From Streptomyces sp. NBC_01262 (lineage in GTDB: Bacteria > Actinomycetota > Actinomycetes > Streptomycetales > Streptomycetaceae), in the NCBI RefSeq assembly GCF_036226365.1, contig NZ_CP108462.1, positions 7,980,001-8,044,000 on the forward strand: a stretch of DNA of 64,000 bases, read 5' to 3'. Shown here in pieces: positions 36,836 to 44,704 of this stretch. The notes beneath the pieces are model-generated. The model did not search any database. It saw only the letters and a program-made list of their open reading frames with translations, and was not told the DNA's origin. Positions within the stretch are counted from its first letter, which is position 1; each line of letters starts with the position of its first letter. Made by a program: the position numbers and the translations under genes.

Positions 36836-37917
36836 GAACCGCCCTCGTCATCGGCACCGGCCTCATCGGCACCTCCGCCGCCCTCGCGCTCGCCGCACGC
36901 GGCGTCGGCGTGCACCTGGAGGACCACGACCCCTCCGCTGCCCGCACCGCCTCCTCGCTGGGCGCAGGCACGGACGAGCCCCCGGCCGGACCGGTCGACC
37001 TCGCGATCATCGCCGTGCCGCCCGCCCACGTGGCCGGCACGCTCGCCGACGCGCAGCGGCGCGGGCTCGCCCGGGGCTACCTGGACGTCGCCAGCGTCAA
37101 GGGCGGGCCCCGGCGCGACATGGAGGCGCTCGGCGTCGACCTGCGCTCGTACATCGGTACGCACCCGATGGCGGGCCGCGAGCTCTCCGGTCCGCTGGCC
37201 GCGATCGCCGATCTCTTCGAGGGCCGTCCCTGGGTGCTCACCCCGACCCCGGAGACCGACACCGAGGTCCTCAATCTCGCGCTGGAGCTGGTCGCCCTGT
37301 GCCGGGCCGTGCCCGTGGTCATGGACGCCGATGCCCACGACCGGGCGGTCGCCCTGGTCTCGCACACCCCGCACCTGGTCTCCAGCATGGTCGCCGCGCG
37401 GCTCCAGCACGCCGAGGAGACCGCGGTCCGGCTGTGCGGGCAGGGCATCCGGGACGTCACCCGGATCGCGGCCTCCGAGCCCGCGATGTGGATCGACATC
37501 CTCTCCGCCAACCCCGGGCCGGTCGCGGACGTGCTCGCCCACATCGCCGACGACCTGACCGGGACCGTCGAGGCCCTGCGGGCACTGCAGTCCGCGGACG
37601 AGGCGAAGCGGCGCGAAGGCGCGGTCGGCATCGAGGACATGCTGCGCCGCGGCAACGCCGGCCAGGCGAAGGTCCCCGGCAAGCACGGCTCGGCCCCGAA
37701 GTCCTACGAGATCGTCGCCGTCCTCATCGGCGACCAGCCCGGCGAGCTCGCCCGGCTCTTCGCCGACGCCGGCCGCGCCGGCGTCAACATCGAGGACGTA
37801 CGGATCGAGCACTCCACCGGACAGCAGGCGGGGCTCGTGCAGCTCATGGTCGAGCCGACGGCCGCGCCGGGTCTGACGGCGGCCCTGCGGGAGCGCGGGT
37901 GGTCCATCCGCGCCTGA
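36832..37917 (+). CDS. tyrA: Prephenate dehydrogenase with ACT domain
   Basis: A 361-residue NAD-dependent enzyme of tyrosine synthesis. It has the Rossmann motif VIGTGLIGTSAALALAA, GTHPMAGRE with the catalytic His, SHTPHLVSSMVAARL, and a C-terminal ACT domain (YEIVAVLIGDQPGELARLFADAGRAGVNI, abridged), which suggests feedback control by an aromatic amino acid. It is coupled to aroH by GTGA. Next comes cmk after 80 nt. Confidence 0.93.
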   Translation: MRTALVIGTGLIGTSAALALAARGVGVHLEDHDPSAARTASSLGAGTDEPPAGPVDLAIIAVPPAHVAGTLADAQRRGLARGYLDVASVKGGPRRDMEALGVDLRSYIGTHPMAGRELSGPLAAIADLFEGRPWVLTPTPETDTEVLNLALELVALCRAVPVVMDADAHDRAVALVSHTPHLVSSMVAARLQHAEETAVRLCGQGIRDVTRIAASEPAMWIDILSANPGPVADVLAHIADDLTGTVEALRALQSADEAKRREGAVGIEDMLRRGNAGQAKVPGKHGSAPKSYEIVAVLIGDQPGELARLFADAGRAGVNIEDVRIEHSTGQQAGLVQLMVEPTAAPGLTAALRERGWSIRA

Positions 37918-37985
37918 GGCCGTGCCTGAAGCCGTGCCTGAAGCCTGTGGAGACAGGCGTGGTACGGGGGCCCGGAAGCGCCCGG

Positions 37986-37991
37986 TAACCT
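37986..37991 (+). promoter_or_regulatory. -10 box TAACCT of a possibly leaderless cmk transcript
   Basis: TAACCT ends 6 nt before ATG 37998. A second, Shine-Dalgarno-led start exists at 38043 (AAGGAAGG, 10 nt spacing). Confidence 0.4.
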
Positions 37992-37997
37992 TGAGGG

Positions 37998-38726
37998 ATG
38001 GCATCTGCCAATCCCACCGCGCGCAAGGAAGGTCTCCCGACTGTGTCGAATCCGGTGATCGTGGCGATCGACGGCCCCTCGGGCACTGGCAAGTCCAGCA
38101 CTTCGAAGGCGGTCGCGGCGAAGCTCGGCCTGAGCTACCTGGACACCGGCGCCCAGTACCGGGCGATCACGTGGTGGATGCTGAGCAACGGCGTGGACGT
38201 GAACGACCAGGCGGCCGTGGCGAACGCGGCGGCCAAGCCGGTCATCGAGTCGGGGAGCGACCCGCTGGCGCCGACGATCACGGTGGACGGCGTGGACGCG
38301 TCGGGCCCGATCCGTACGCAGGAGGTCACGGCGGCGGTCAGCGCGGTGAGCGCCGTGCCGGAGGTGCGTACGCGCCTGGTGGAGCTGCAGCGCGGGGCCG
38401 CGGAGAAGGCACCGGCCGGGATAGTGGTCGAGGGCCGGGACATCGGCACGACCGTCCTGCCGGACGCCACGGTGAAGATCTTCCTGACGGCCTCGGCCCA
38501 GGCGCGCGCCTCGCGCCGCGCCGGGGAGCTGAAGGGCAAGGAGGCGGCCGATCTCGCCGCTACCCAGGCCGCGCTGGTCAGGCGGGACGCGGCGGACTCG
38601 GGCCGTAAGACCTCGCCGCTGGCGAAGGCCGAGGACGCGGTGGAGGTCGACACCAGCGACCTCACGCTCGACCAGGTCATCGAGTGCGTCGTCACGCTGA
38701 TCGAGGAGAAGCGGGTCGCCGCGTGA
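37998..38726 (+). CDS. cmk: Cytidylate kinase
   Basis: A 242-residue (d)CMP kinase. P-loop IDGPSGTGKSSTSKAVA, then YLDTGAQYRAITWWML, GIVVEGRDIGTTVLPDA and the lid region RRDAADSGRKTSPL. ATG 37998 fits a leaderless transcript; GTG 38043 with AAGGAAGG would give 227 residues starting MSNPVIVAIDG. It is coupled to plsC by GTGA, with der following; cmk-plsC-der is a common actinobacterial cluster. Confidence 0.94.
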   Translation: MASANPTARKEGLPTVSNPVIVAIDGPSGTGKSSTSKAVAAKLGLSYLDTGAQYRAITWWMLSNGVDVNDQAAVANAAAKPVIESGSDPLAPTITVDGVDASGPIRTQEVTAAVSAVSAVPEVRTRLVELQRGAAEKAPAGIVVEGRDIGTTVLPDATVKIFLTASAQARASRRAGELKGKEAADLAATQAALVRRDAADSGRKTSPLAKAEDAVEVDTSDLTLDQVIECVVTLIEEKRVAA

Positions 38727-39382
38727 CGCAGACTTCCCCGGGTCCCCGGGGCGCGGCCGTCGGCCGCCGCATCGGGATCGGGCTGATGAACGGCCTGTGG
38801 CGCCCCCGCGTGCTCGGCACGTGGCGGGTGCCGGCGACCGGCCCGGTGATCCTGGCCGGGAACCACTCGCACAACGTGGACGGGCCGATGATCATCGGCA
38901 CGTCGCCGCGGCCGGTGCACTTCCTGGTCAAGAAGGAAGCGTTCGTCGGCCCGATGGACCCGTTCCTGCGGTCGGTCGGCCATGTCGCCGTCGACCGCGA
39001 GAGCGCGGACCGCACGGCGATCACCGCCGCCCTGGGCGTCCTGGAGCGCGGCGGGGTCCTGGGGATCTTCCCTGAGGGCACCCGCGGGGAGGGCGACTTC
39101 GCCGAGCTGCGCGCGGGACTGGCGTACTTCGCGGTGCGCTCCGGCGCGCCCGTCGTGCCGGTCGCGGTGCTGGGCAGTGCCCGGTCCGGGCGGGTGATAT
39201 CCGCGCTGCCGCCGCTGCGCAGCCGGATCGACGTGGTCTTCGGCGACCCGTTCGACGCGGGCGACGGCAGCGGCAGGCGTACGCGTACGGCGATGGACGC
39301 CGCCACGGTGCGCATCCAGGAGCGCCTGACGGCACACCTGGCGTACGCGAAGCGTGCCACGGGGCACGCCTCGCGCCCCTGA
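38723..39382 (+). CDS. plsC: 1-acyl-glycerol-3-phosphate acyltransferase (PlsC-like)
   Basis: A 219-residue acyltransferase of phospholipid synthesis. The catalytic H-x4-D is in NHSHNVDGP, followed by LVKKEAF and the lysophosphatidate-binding FPEGTRGEG. One hydrophobic stretch (VILAGNHS region) suggests peripheral membrane attachment. The GTG start overlaps the cmk stop. A 7-bp hairpin (39391-39397 with 39414-39420) separates it from der. Confidence 0.9.
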   Translation: MTQTSPGPRGAAVGRRIGIGLMNGLWRPRVLGTWRVPATGPVILAGNHSHNVDGPMIIGTSPRPVHFLVKKEAFVGPMDPFLRSVGHVAVDRESADRTAITAALGVLERGGVLGIFPEGTRGEGDFAELRAGLAYFAVRSGAPVVPVAVLGSARSGRVISALPPLRSRIDVVFGDPFDAGDGSGRRTRTAMDAATVRIQERLTAHLAYAKRATGHASRP

Positions 39383-39451
39383 ACCACACTGGGGCCAGGC
39401 CAATCGACGGCAATGGCCCCGACTGATACCGATCGACGGAGACGAAGCTTC

Positions 39452-40909
39452 ATGGACATCGAGAACGAGTACGGCGAAGTCGGCGCGCTCGGCGACGCCG
39501 AATACGCCGAGTTCATGGAGCTCGCCGAAGAGGAGGGCTTCGACCTCGACCAGGTCGCCGGGGACCTCGCGGCGGCGGGCCACGGCCCGCTGCCGGTGCT
39601 CGCGGTGGTCGGCCGGCCCAATGTCGGCAAGTCGACCCTCGTGAACCGGATCATCGGCCGCCGTGAGGCGGTCGTCGAGGACAAGCCGGGCGTGACCCGG
39701 GACCGGGTGACGTACGAGGCGACCTGGAACGGCCGCCGCTTCAAGATCGTCGACACCGGCGGCTGGGAGCAGGACGTCCTCGGCATCGACGCGTCGGTGG
39801 CCGCGCAGGCCGAGTACGCGATCGCCGCCGCCGACGCGGTCGTCTTCGTCGTGGACTCCACCGTCGGCGCGACCGACACCGACGAGGCCGTCGTCAAGCT
39901 GCTCCGCAAGGCCGGCAAGCCCGTCGTGCTGGCCGCCAACAAGGTCGACGGCCTCTCCGGCGAGGCGGACGCCGCCCTGCTGTGGAACCTCGGGCTCGGC
40001 GAGCCGCACCCCGTCTCCTCGCTGCACGGCCGCGGCACCGGCGACCTGCTCGACGCGATCCTGGAGGCGCTGCCGGAGGCCCCCGCGCAGACCTTCGGCG
40101 ACGTGGTCGGCGGCCCGCGCCGGATCGCGCTGATCGGACGGCCCAACGTCGGCAAGTCGAGCCTGCTGAACAAGGTCGCGGGGGAGGAGCGGGTCGTCGT
40201 CAACGAGATCGCCGGCACCACCCGCGACCCGGTCGACGAGCTGATCCAACTCGGCGGCGTCACCTGGAAGTTCATCGACACCGCCGGCATCCGCCGCAAG
40301 GTCCACCTCCAGGAGGGCGCGGACTACTACGCGTCGCTGCGCACCGCCGCCGCGCTGGAGAAGGCCGAGGTCGCGGTCATCCTGATCGACGGCAACGAGA
40401 CCATCAGCGTCCAGGACCTGCGGATCATCACGATGGCGGTCGAGGCCGGGCGCGCGGTCGTCATCGCGTACAACAAGTGGGACCAGCTCGACGAGGAGCG
40501 CCGCTACTACCTGGAGCGCGAGATCGAGCAGGACCTCGTCCAGGTCCAGTGGGCGCCCCGGGTGAACGTCTCCGCCCTCACCGGCCGCCACATGGAAAAG
40601 CTCGTCCCCGCCATCGAGACCGCCCTCGCCGGCTGGGAGACCCGCGTCCCCACCGGCCGTCTCAACGCCTTCCTCGGCGAGATCGTCGCCTCCCACCCCC
40701 ACCCCGTCCGCGGCGGCAAGCAGCCCCGCATCCTCTTCGGCACCCAGGCCGGCACCAAGCCCCCCCGCTTCGTCCTCTTCGCCTCCGGCTTCTTGGAGGC
40801 GGGCTACCGCCGCTTCATCGAGCGCCGGCTGCGTGAGGAGTTCGGCTTCGAGGGGACTCCGATCCAGGTGTCGGTACGGGTGCGCGAGAAGCGCGGCCGC
40901 AAGAAGTAA
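39452..40909 (+). CDS. der: Ribosome biogenesis GTPase Der (EngA)
   Basis: A 485-residue protein with two tandem G domains: GRPNVGKSTLVNRIIG with DTGGWE and NKVDG, and GRPNVGKSSLLNKVAG with DTAGI and NKWD. A KH-like C-terminal domain ends PIQVSVRVREKRGRKK. The first about 45 residues are an acidic extension (DIENEYGEVGALGDAEYAEF) typical of actinobacterial Der. It acts in 50S assembly. ATG 39452 has GGAG 10 nt upstream. Its last 59 bases are repeated 141 bp downstream. Confidence 0.96.
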   Translation: MDIENEYGEVGALGDAEYAEFMELAEEEGFDLDQVAGDLAAAGHGPLPVLAVVGRPNVGKSTLVNRIIGRREAVVEDKPGVTRDRVTYEATWNGRRFKIVDTGGWEQDVLGIDASVAAQAEYAIAAADAVVFVVDSTVGATDTDEAVVKLLRKAGKPVVLAANKVDGLSGEADAALLWNLGLGEPHPVSSLHGRGTGDLLDAILEALPEAPAQTFGDVVGGPRRIALIGRPNVGKSSLLNKVAGEERVVVNEIAGTTRDPVDELIQLGGVTWKFIDTAGIRRKVHLQEGADYYASLRTAAALEKAEVAVILIDGNETISVQDLRIITMAVEAGRAVVIAYNKWDQLDEERRYYLEREIEQDLVQVQWAPRVNVSALTGRHMEKLVPAIETALAGWETRVPTGRLNAFLGEIVASHPHPVRGGKQPRILFGTQAGTKPPRFVLFASGFLEAGYRRFIERRLREEFGFEGTPIQVSVRVREKRGRKK

Positions 40910-41049
40910 CGGCGGGAGCTTCGGCTTCGCCGGGTGCCGCGCGGGCCTCTCCGCAGGGGTCCGGGGAGTCGCTCCCCGGGAGATTGCAGTGAGGGGACTC
41001 CGATCCAGGTGTCGGTACGGGTGCGCGAGAAGCGCGGCCGTAAGAAGTA
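40850..41049 (+). repeat. Direct duplication of the der 3' end
   Basis: 40850-40908 and 40991-41049 match at 58 of 59 bases; the single change (CGC to CGT) is synonymous. Each copy encodes EGTPIQVSVRVREKRGRKK and a stop. The DNA between (40910-40990) is non-coding. A direct repeat of a gene's 3' end is what site-specific integration leaves behind, but local slippage would give the same. Confidence 0.9.
40961..40979. terminator. Hairpin between the two der-tail copies
   Basis: A perfect 8-bp stem CCGGGGAG-TCG-CTCCCCGG, 52 nt past the der stop, without a U-run. Probably a terminator. Confidence 0.55.
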
Positions 41050-41070
41050 GGCCCTGGCGGCGCTGAGGCC

Positions 41071-41352
41071 CTACAGGCCGCCGAAGTGGTTGTCCGTTGT
41101 GCCCGGGGGGAGCGCGGCGGGCAGGGCGGTGCGGTGGCGGCCGGAGCGGTGGAGGGGCTCGAAGCCGTTGAAGCGGAGGGCGTCCTCGCCGGTGCGGTCG
41201 CCGGGGAGGGTGCGGAAGAGCCGACGGTACTCGGAGTAGAGCGCGTCGTAGATCGGTGTACCCGAGCCTCCGGAGGCGTCCTGGGACGCGGCTCGCATGG
41301 ACGGGATCTGGCTGCGGTACGGGGCTCGGGAGGAGGCGTCAAAGGTGTGCAC
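41071..41352 (-). CDS. Small conserved Streptomyces-type protein, unknown function
   Basis: A 93-residue basic protein. The conserved-looking part is IYDALYSEYRRLFRTLPGDRTGEDALRFNGFEPL, abridged; the head is Ser/Arg-rich. No domain known to me. The start is uncertain: GTG 41352 or ATG 41298; neither has a clear ribosome site. It converges on der. Gap 41353-41487 holds no gene. Confidence 0.6.
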   Translation of the reverse strand: MHTFDASSRAPYRSQIPSMRAASQDASGGSGTPIYDALYSEYRRLFRTLPGDRTGEDALRFNGFEPLHRSGRHRTALPAALPPGTTDNHFGGL

Positions 41353-41487
41353 GTCTGTGCCAACGAGTGACGATTCGTGCTGGATGCGGGTGGTGTGACT
41401 GAATTACGGAATTCCGTCCACGCGCGGTCCGCACACGACGAGGGCGCGCACGGATTTCCGTACGCGCCCTGCTGACCCACGGATCGG

Positions 41488-42297
41488 TCAGGTGCCGGAG
41501 AGCGGCATCGTCGCGCCGACCAGGACGCCGCGCTCGGCGGCGCGGGAGAGGGCGGCCTGGAGCAGGTCCTCGCGGGGCTGCTGGCCGATGGAGCCGGCCG
41601 GGGCCGCGTAGACGAACACCTCGTTGGACTTGTTGACGGCGGCACGCCAGCCGTCGCTGACCGCCAGCGGCTGATGGGCCTGCCACCACGCGCCGGCGGC
41701 GCCGGGCTGGAGGATGGCGTGCAGCTGGCCCATGGCGAGCAGCACGGACCAGCCGGCGAGCGGCAGCGGGGGCACTGCCTGGTCGCTGACGGGGAGGAAG
41801 CCCTGCTCGATCAGGATGGGCAGGAACTCGTCCCCGGGGGTGTCCTGGCCGGGACGGGCGATCGGGCCGGTGGGCTCGATGACCAGTGCCGGGCAGATCT
41901 GGTCCTTCACCAGGACGAGTCCGCAGGTGATGCCGAGCACCGCCTGGCGCGGTGCGGCGTCGGCCTGTGCGGCGGCGAAGTTCGACATTCCGGATCCTCC
42001 ACCCGAGCCTGTGCCCCCGTTCTCGAACTCAATGCTTTCCACGGCGCCCTTGAGCTGCTGCTCGGACACCGGCACGACCTGCGAGGGGATACAGGTCGCG
42101 TGGGCGAAGGCGAGGACCGCGGTCTCGTCGCCGACGAAGAGCACGGTGCTGGTCCGCTCCTTCGTGGTGTCCCCCGGGGTGCGGCAGGAGGTGCAGTCGT
42201 ATGTGCCCGGCGCGTTATCGCCGGCCAGCAGACGCTCGGCCTCCTGGTCGCCGATCTCGGCGCGTACCTCGTCGCTGACATCGAGCATGGCCGGCAC
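41488..42297 (-). CDS. Conserved actinobacterial protein of unknown function
   Basis: A 269-residue soluble protein. The first part has a possible metal site (YDCTSCRTPGDT, then HATC), a Gly/Ser linker near residue 95 (GGTGSGGGSG), then a mixed alpha/beta domain (PRQAVLGITCGLVLVKDQICPALVIEP, abridged; GWRAAVNKSNEVFVYAAPAG). GTG 42297 is chosen: AAGGAGG lies 5 nt upstream. The leader has a 7-bp hairpin GCCGGGC-TTT-GCCCGGC (42333-42349). I do not recognise the family. Confidence 0.75.
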   Translation of the reverse strand: MPAMLDVSDEVRAEIGDQEAERLLAGDNAPGTYDCTSCRTPGDTTKERTSTVLFVGDETAVLAFAHATCIPSQVVPVSEQQLKGAVESIEFENGGTGSGGGSGMSNFAAAQADAAPRQAVLGITCGLVLVKDQICPALVIEPTGPIARPGQDTPGDEFLPILIEQGFLPVSDQAVPPLPLAGWSVLLAMGQLHAILQPGAAGAWWQAHQPLAVSDGWRAAVNKSNEVFVYAAPAGSIGQQPREDLLQAALSRAAERGVLVGATMPLSGT

Positions 42298-42349
42298 GAA
42301 AGCCTCCTTGACTGTGCGGCTGGGACTCCTTCGCCGGGCTTTGCCCGGC

Positions 42350-42616
42350 ACATAGTGACAACGGATGATCTGTGGTGGGAGTCACGCTTTTCTCCCTTCC
42401 GGGAACCGTGGTGTGTGCACACGGTGAGCGGCAGACCGGAATTGGTCACTCCGTGTTCAACTATGGCTTGCGGCTGAGCGGATGTATGCATGAGCTGAGT
42501 CACAATGTGCAAATGCTGTGTGCTGATTTAATGCGATATCAACTCATCAATCCGGTGTCCTGAATTGGCCGTTACTCCGGGTAAATGGCAACTGGCCTGC
42601 ACGGACAGTGACTTGG
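42350..42616. other. Divergent AT-richer intergenic region before the rpf genes
   Basis: No gene. The stretch 42420-42570 has several promoter-like hexamers and the lowest GC of this part of the window. It separates the unknown gene on the minus strand from the rpf promoter and probably binds regulators of the resuscitation factor gene. Confidence 0.5.
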
Positions 42617-42645
42617 TTGTATCGGGGCGCTCGACTGCCTAGATT
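42617..42645 (+). promoter_or_regulatory. Promoter of the first rpf gene
   Basis: -35 TTGTAT (42617-42622), exactly 17 bp, -10 TAGATT (42640-42645). This puts the transcript start near 42652 and gives a leader of about 172 nt. Confidence 0.6.
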
Positions 42646-42651
42646 CCTCCG

Positions 42652-42823
42652 CCGTGTGCAAAGAGCACCGCTCGGGAGAGCTCGAACGGAGGGTGACGGT
42701 GAATCGATACGGCACCGCTCGGTTACGGGCGACGGGACCATGCGGCCACGGCGCCCTATGCGCCGGACGCGCGGTCACGGAGAGGTTGTCGGGGGACATC
42801 CCGGGTCCGTGGAGAGGGAATCC
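42652..42823 (+). promoter_or_regulatory. Long structured leader; candidate c-di-AMP (ydaO-type) riboswitch
   Basis: The leader has GC-rich self-complementary parts (GGCGC-CCTAT-GCGCC around 42751-42765) and GGGTGACGGTGAATCG at about 42692-42707, which recalls the GGGTGAATC block of ydaO aptamers. Known: rpfA of Streptomyces is controlled by such a riboswitch. I could not line up all conserved blocks by eye, so this is a suggestion. Confidence 0.35.
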
Positions 42824-43459
42824 ATGGCCGTCTCAGCCCAGTACCGCAAGACCGCAGTTCTCGTCGGCATCGCCGCCGCCCTGAGCCCACTGGCCGCCCT
42901 GGCCGGTGCGGGAGAGGCCGCCGCAGCCGACAGCGGAGTGTGGGACCGCATCGCCAAGTGCGAGAGCGGCGGCAACTGGCAGATCAACACCGGCAACGGG
43001 TACTACGGCGGACTGCAGTTCTCCGCCGGCACCTGGCGGGCCTACGGCGGCACGGCCTACGCGGCCACCGCCGACCGGGCCAGCAAGTCCCAGCAGATCG
43101 CCATCGCGACCAAGGTGCAACGCGCACAGGGCTGGGGCGCCTGGCCCACCTGCTCCGCGAGGGCCGGAGCGTCCGGAAGCGCGCCGGGCACCAAGTCGAC
43201 GACGGTGACGAAGAAGTCCACGAAGTCGCAGAAGTCGACGAAGGCGACGAAGCGTGCGAGCGGCAACACCACCGACCGCGGCAGCAGCCGTGCCAAGGCG
43301 AACGGCACCGGCGGCAACTACACCGTGAGGTCCGGCGACACCCTCAGCGGGATCGCGGTGGCGCACGGCCTGAGCTGGAAGAAGCTCTACGCCGTCAACA
43401 AGCCCTTGATCGGCGGCGATCCGAATCTGATCTTCCCCGGTCAGCGGCTGACGGTCTGA
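42824..43459 (+). CDS. rpfA: Resuscitation-promoting factor (Rpf domain + LysM), RpfA-like
   Basis: A 211-residue secreted muralytic enzyme. The signal peptide ends near AAAADSG. The Rpf domain (VWDRIAKCESGGNWQINTGNGYYGGLQFSAGTW, abridged) has catalytic Glu in CESGG. A Lys/Ser/Thr-rich linker (TKKSTKSQKSTKATKR) and a C-terminal LysM (YTVRSGDTLSGIAVAHGLSWKKLYAVNK, abridged) that binds peptidoglycan follow. Expected to cleave cell wall and aid spore germination. ATG 42824 has GAGAGGG upstream. Followed by a strong terminator and by a second rpf gene. Confidence 0.9.
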   Translation: MAVSAQYRKTAVLVGIAAALSPLAALAGAGEAAAADSGVWDRIAKCESGGNWQINTGNGYYGGLQFSAGTWRAYGGTAYAATADRASKSQQIAIATKVQRAQGWGAWPTCSARAGASGSAPGTKSTTVTKKSTKSQKSTKATKRASGNTTDRGSSRAKANGTGGNYTVRSGDTLSGIAVAHGLSWKKLYAVNKPLIGGDPNLIFPGQRLTV

Positions 43460-43472
43460 CGGCCTGACAGCG

Positions 43473-43505
43473 GTCCCACCCGGTCGTCCGCCGACCGGGT
43501 GGGAC
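43473..43505 (+). terminator. Terminator between the two rpf genes
   Basis: A perfect 14-bp stem (GTCCCACCCGGTCG with CGACCGGGTGGGAC), 5-nt loop, 14 nt past the stop. Among the strongest hairpins of the window. Confidence 0.8.
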
Positions 43506-43575
43506 ACCGCCCGCGCCCGGCCGGGCGGCGCGGCGGTCCGGCGGACGGTGCGCGTGTGCCCTAGCGTCCCGTCGC

Positions 43576-44022
43576 ATGATCCCCTTTCTGGCCGCCGCCG
43601 CCCTCGCCCTCATGGGGGTCCACGCCCCGGTCTGGAACGACCTCGCCGACTGCGAGAGCAGCGGCGTGTGGGACACCAACACCGGCAACGGCTTCTACGG
43701 GGGCCTGCAGATCTGGCAGCCGACCTGGACCGAGCACGGCGGCCTCGACTACGCCCCACGCGCCGATCTCGCGACCGAGGACGACCAGATCACCGTCGCC
43801 GAGGAGATCCTCCGCGACCAGGGCTGGTCCGCCTGGCCCGAATGCTCCCGCCGGCTCGGGCTCTCCGGGCGCTGGCACGCCGCGCAGCCCGGTGACACGC
43901 TGCAGTCGGTCGCCGACCGCTTCCAGGTGCCCGAGGAGGAGCTGCGGCAGCTCAACCCGGGTGTGGAGGGCGCGGACGCGGGTGCCCCCCTGGCCCCGGG
44001 GACGCTGATCCGGCTGCCCTGA
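43576..44022 (+). CDS. Second Rpf-domain protein with LysM-like tail
   Basis: A 148-residue compact relative of the preceding gene: signal sequence MIPFLAAAALALMGVHA, Rpf domain (VWNDLADCESSGVWDTNTGNGFYGGLQIWQPTW, abridged) with the catalytic Glu in CESSG, and a minimal LysM (WHAAQPGDTLQSVADRFQVPEEELRQLN, abridged). No linker. Its last 71 bases overlap the convergent livF gene. TAGCGT lies 8 nt before ATG and no ribosome site is seen, so the message may be leaderless. Confidence 0.85.
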   Translation: MIPFLAAAALALMGVHAPVWNDLADCESSGVWDTNTGNGFYGGLQIWQPTWTEHGGLDYAPRADLATEDDQITVAEEILRDQGWSAWPECSRRLGLSGRWHAAQPGDTLQSVADRFQVPEEELRQLNPGVEGADAGAPLAPGTLIRLP

Positions 44023-44704
44023 GCGCGAGTTCACCGGGCTCTCCCGGTTCGCCGCTGAACACGACCGACCCGCGCCGCAGTTCGTGCACCACGGCGGTGA
44101 CCGGCCGTAGCGCTTCCGGCAGCCGCTGCTCGGCGACGACCACCGTCCGGGCGCCCTGGGCGCACAGAGCGGCCAGCACCTCGTACGTACGGGTCGCGGC
44201 GGCGGGGGAGAGGCCGAGCCCGGGCTCGTCGAGCAGCACCAGGCGCGACGGGGGGCCGAGGAGGGCCCGGGACACGGCGAGCATGCGCTGCTCGCCGCCG
44301 GAGAGGGTGCCCGCGCGGCGGGCCAGCAGGGGGCGCAGCGCCGGGAAGGCCTCCAGGGCCGGGGCGTCGGCCCCGTGCGCGCGGTCCTCGCCGGCGAACA
44401 GGGCCAGGTTCTCGGCGACCGTCAGCGATCCGAACACCGGCCGCCGGTCCGGTACGAAGGCCAGCCCCAGCCGCGCCCGCCGGTGCGCGGGCAGCGCGGT
44501 CACGTCCCGGCCCCGCCACAGGACCTGGCCGCCGGTGAGCCGGACGGCGCCGGCGAGCGCCCGCAGGACCGTGGTGCGGCCCGCGCCGTTGCGGCCGAGC
44601 AGCACGGTGGCGGTCCCGGCGGGGACGGCGAGGTCCACGCCGTGCAGGACCTCCAGCGGTCCGTAGCGGACGCGGGCGGCGCGCAGCGCGATCTCGACGG
44701 TCAT
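43952..44704 (-). CDS. livF: ABC transporter ATPase, LivF type, with Arg in the P-loop
   Basis: A 250-residue ATPase of a branched-chain-amino-acid-type importer. The P-loop reads GRNGAGRTT, so the normally invariant Lys is Arg43. The signature LSGGEQRMLAVSRAL, Walker B RLVLLDEPGLGLSP and H-loop-region VVVAEQRL (no His seen) follow; the last departs from the usual H motif. These changes suggest a slow or non-catalytic site, with the other ATPase half doing the work (inference). ATGA overlap with the fused permease gene. C-terminal tail is Pro/Gly-rich. Confidence 0.88.
   Translation of the reverse strand: MTVEIALRAARVRYGPLEVLHGVDLAVPAGTATVLLGRNGAGRTTVLRALAGAVRLTGGQVLWRGRDVTALPAHRRARLGLAFVPDRRPVFGSLTVAENLALFAGEDRAHGADAPALEAFPALRPLLARRAGTLSGGEQRMLAVSRALLGPPSRLVLLDEPGLGLSPAAATRTYEVLAALCAQGARTVVVAEQRLPEALRPVTAVVHELRRGSVVFSGEPGEPGELALRAAGSASPGPGGHPRPRPPHPG

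Noticed and set aside
38135..40702. 855-codon minus-strand frame opposite cmk-plsC-der
   Set aside because: Three strongly conserved genes lie on the plus strand; the antisense product has no recognisable domain.
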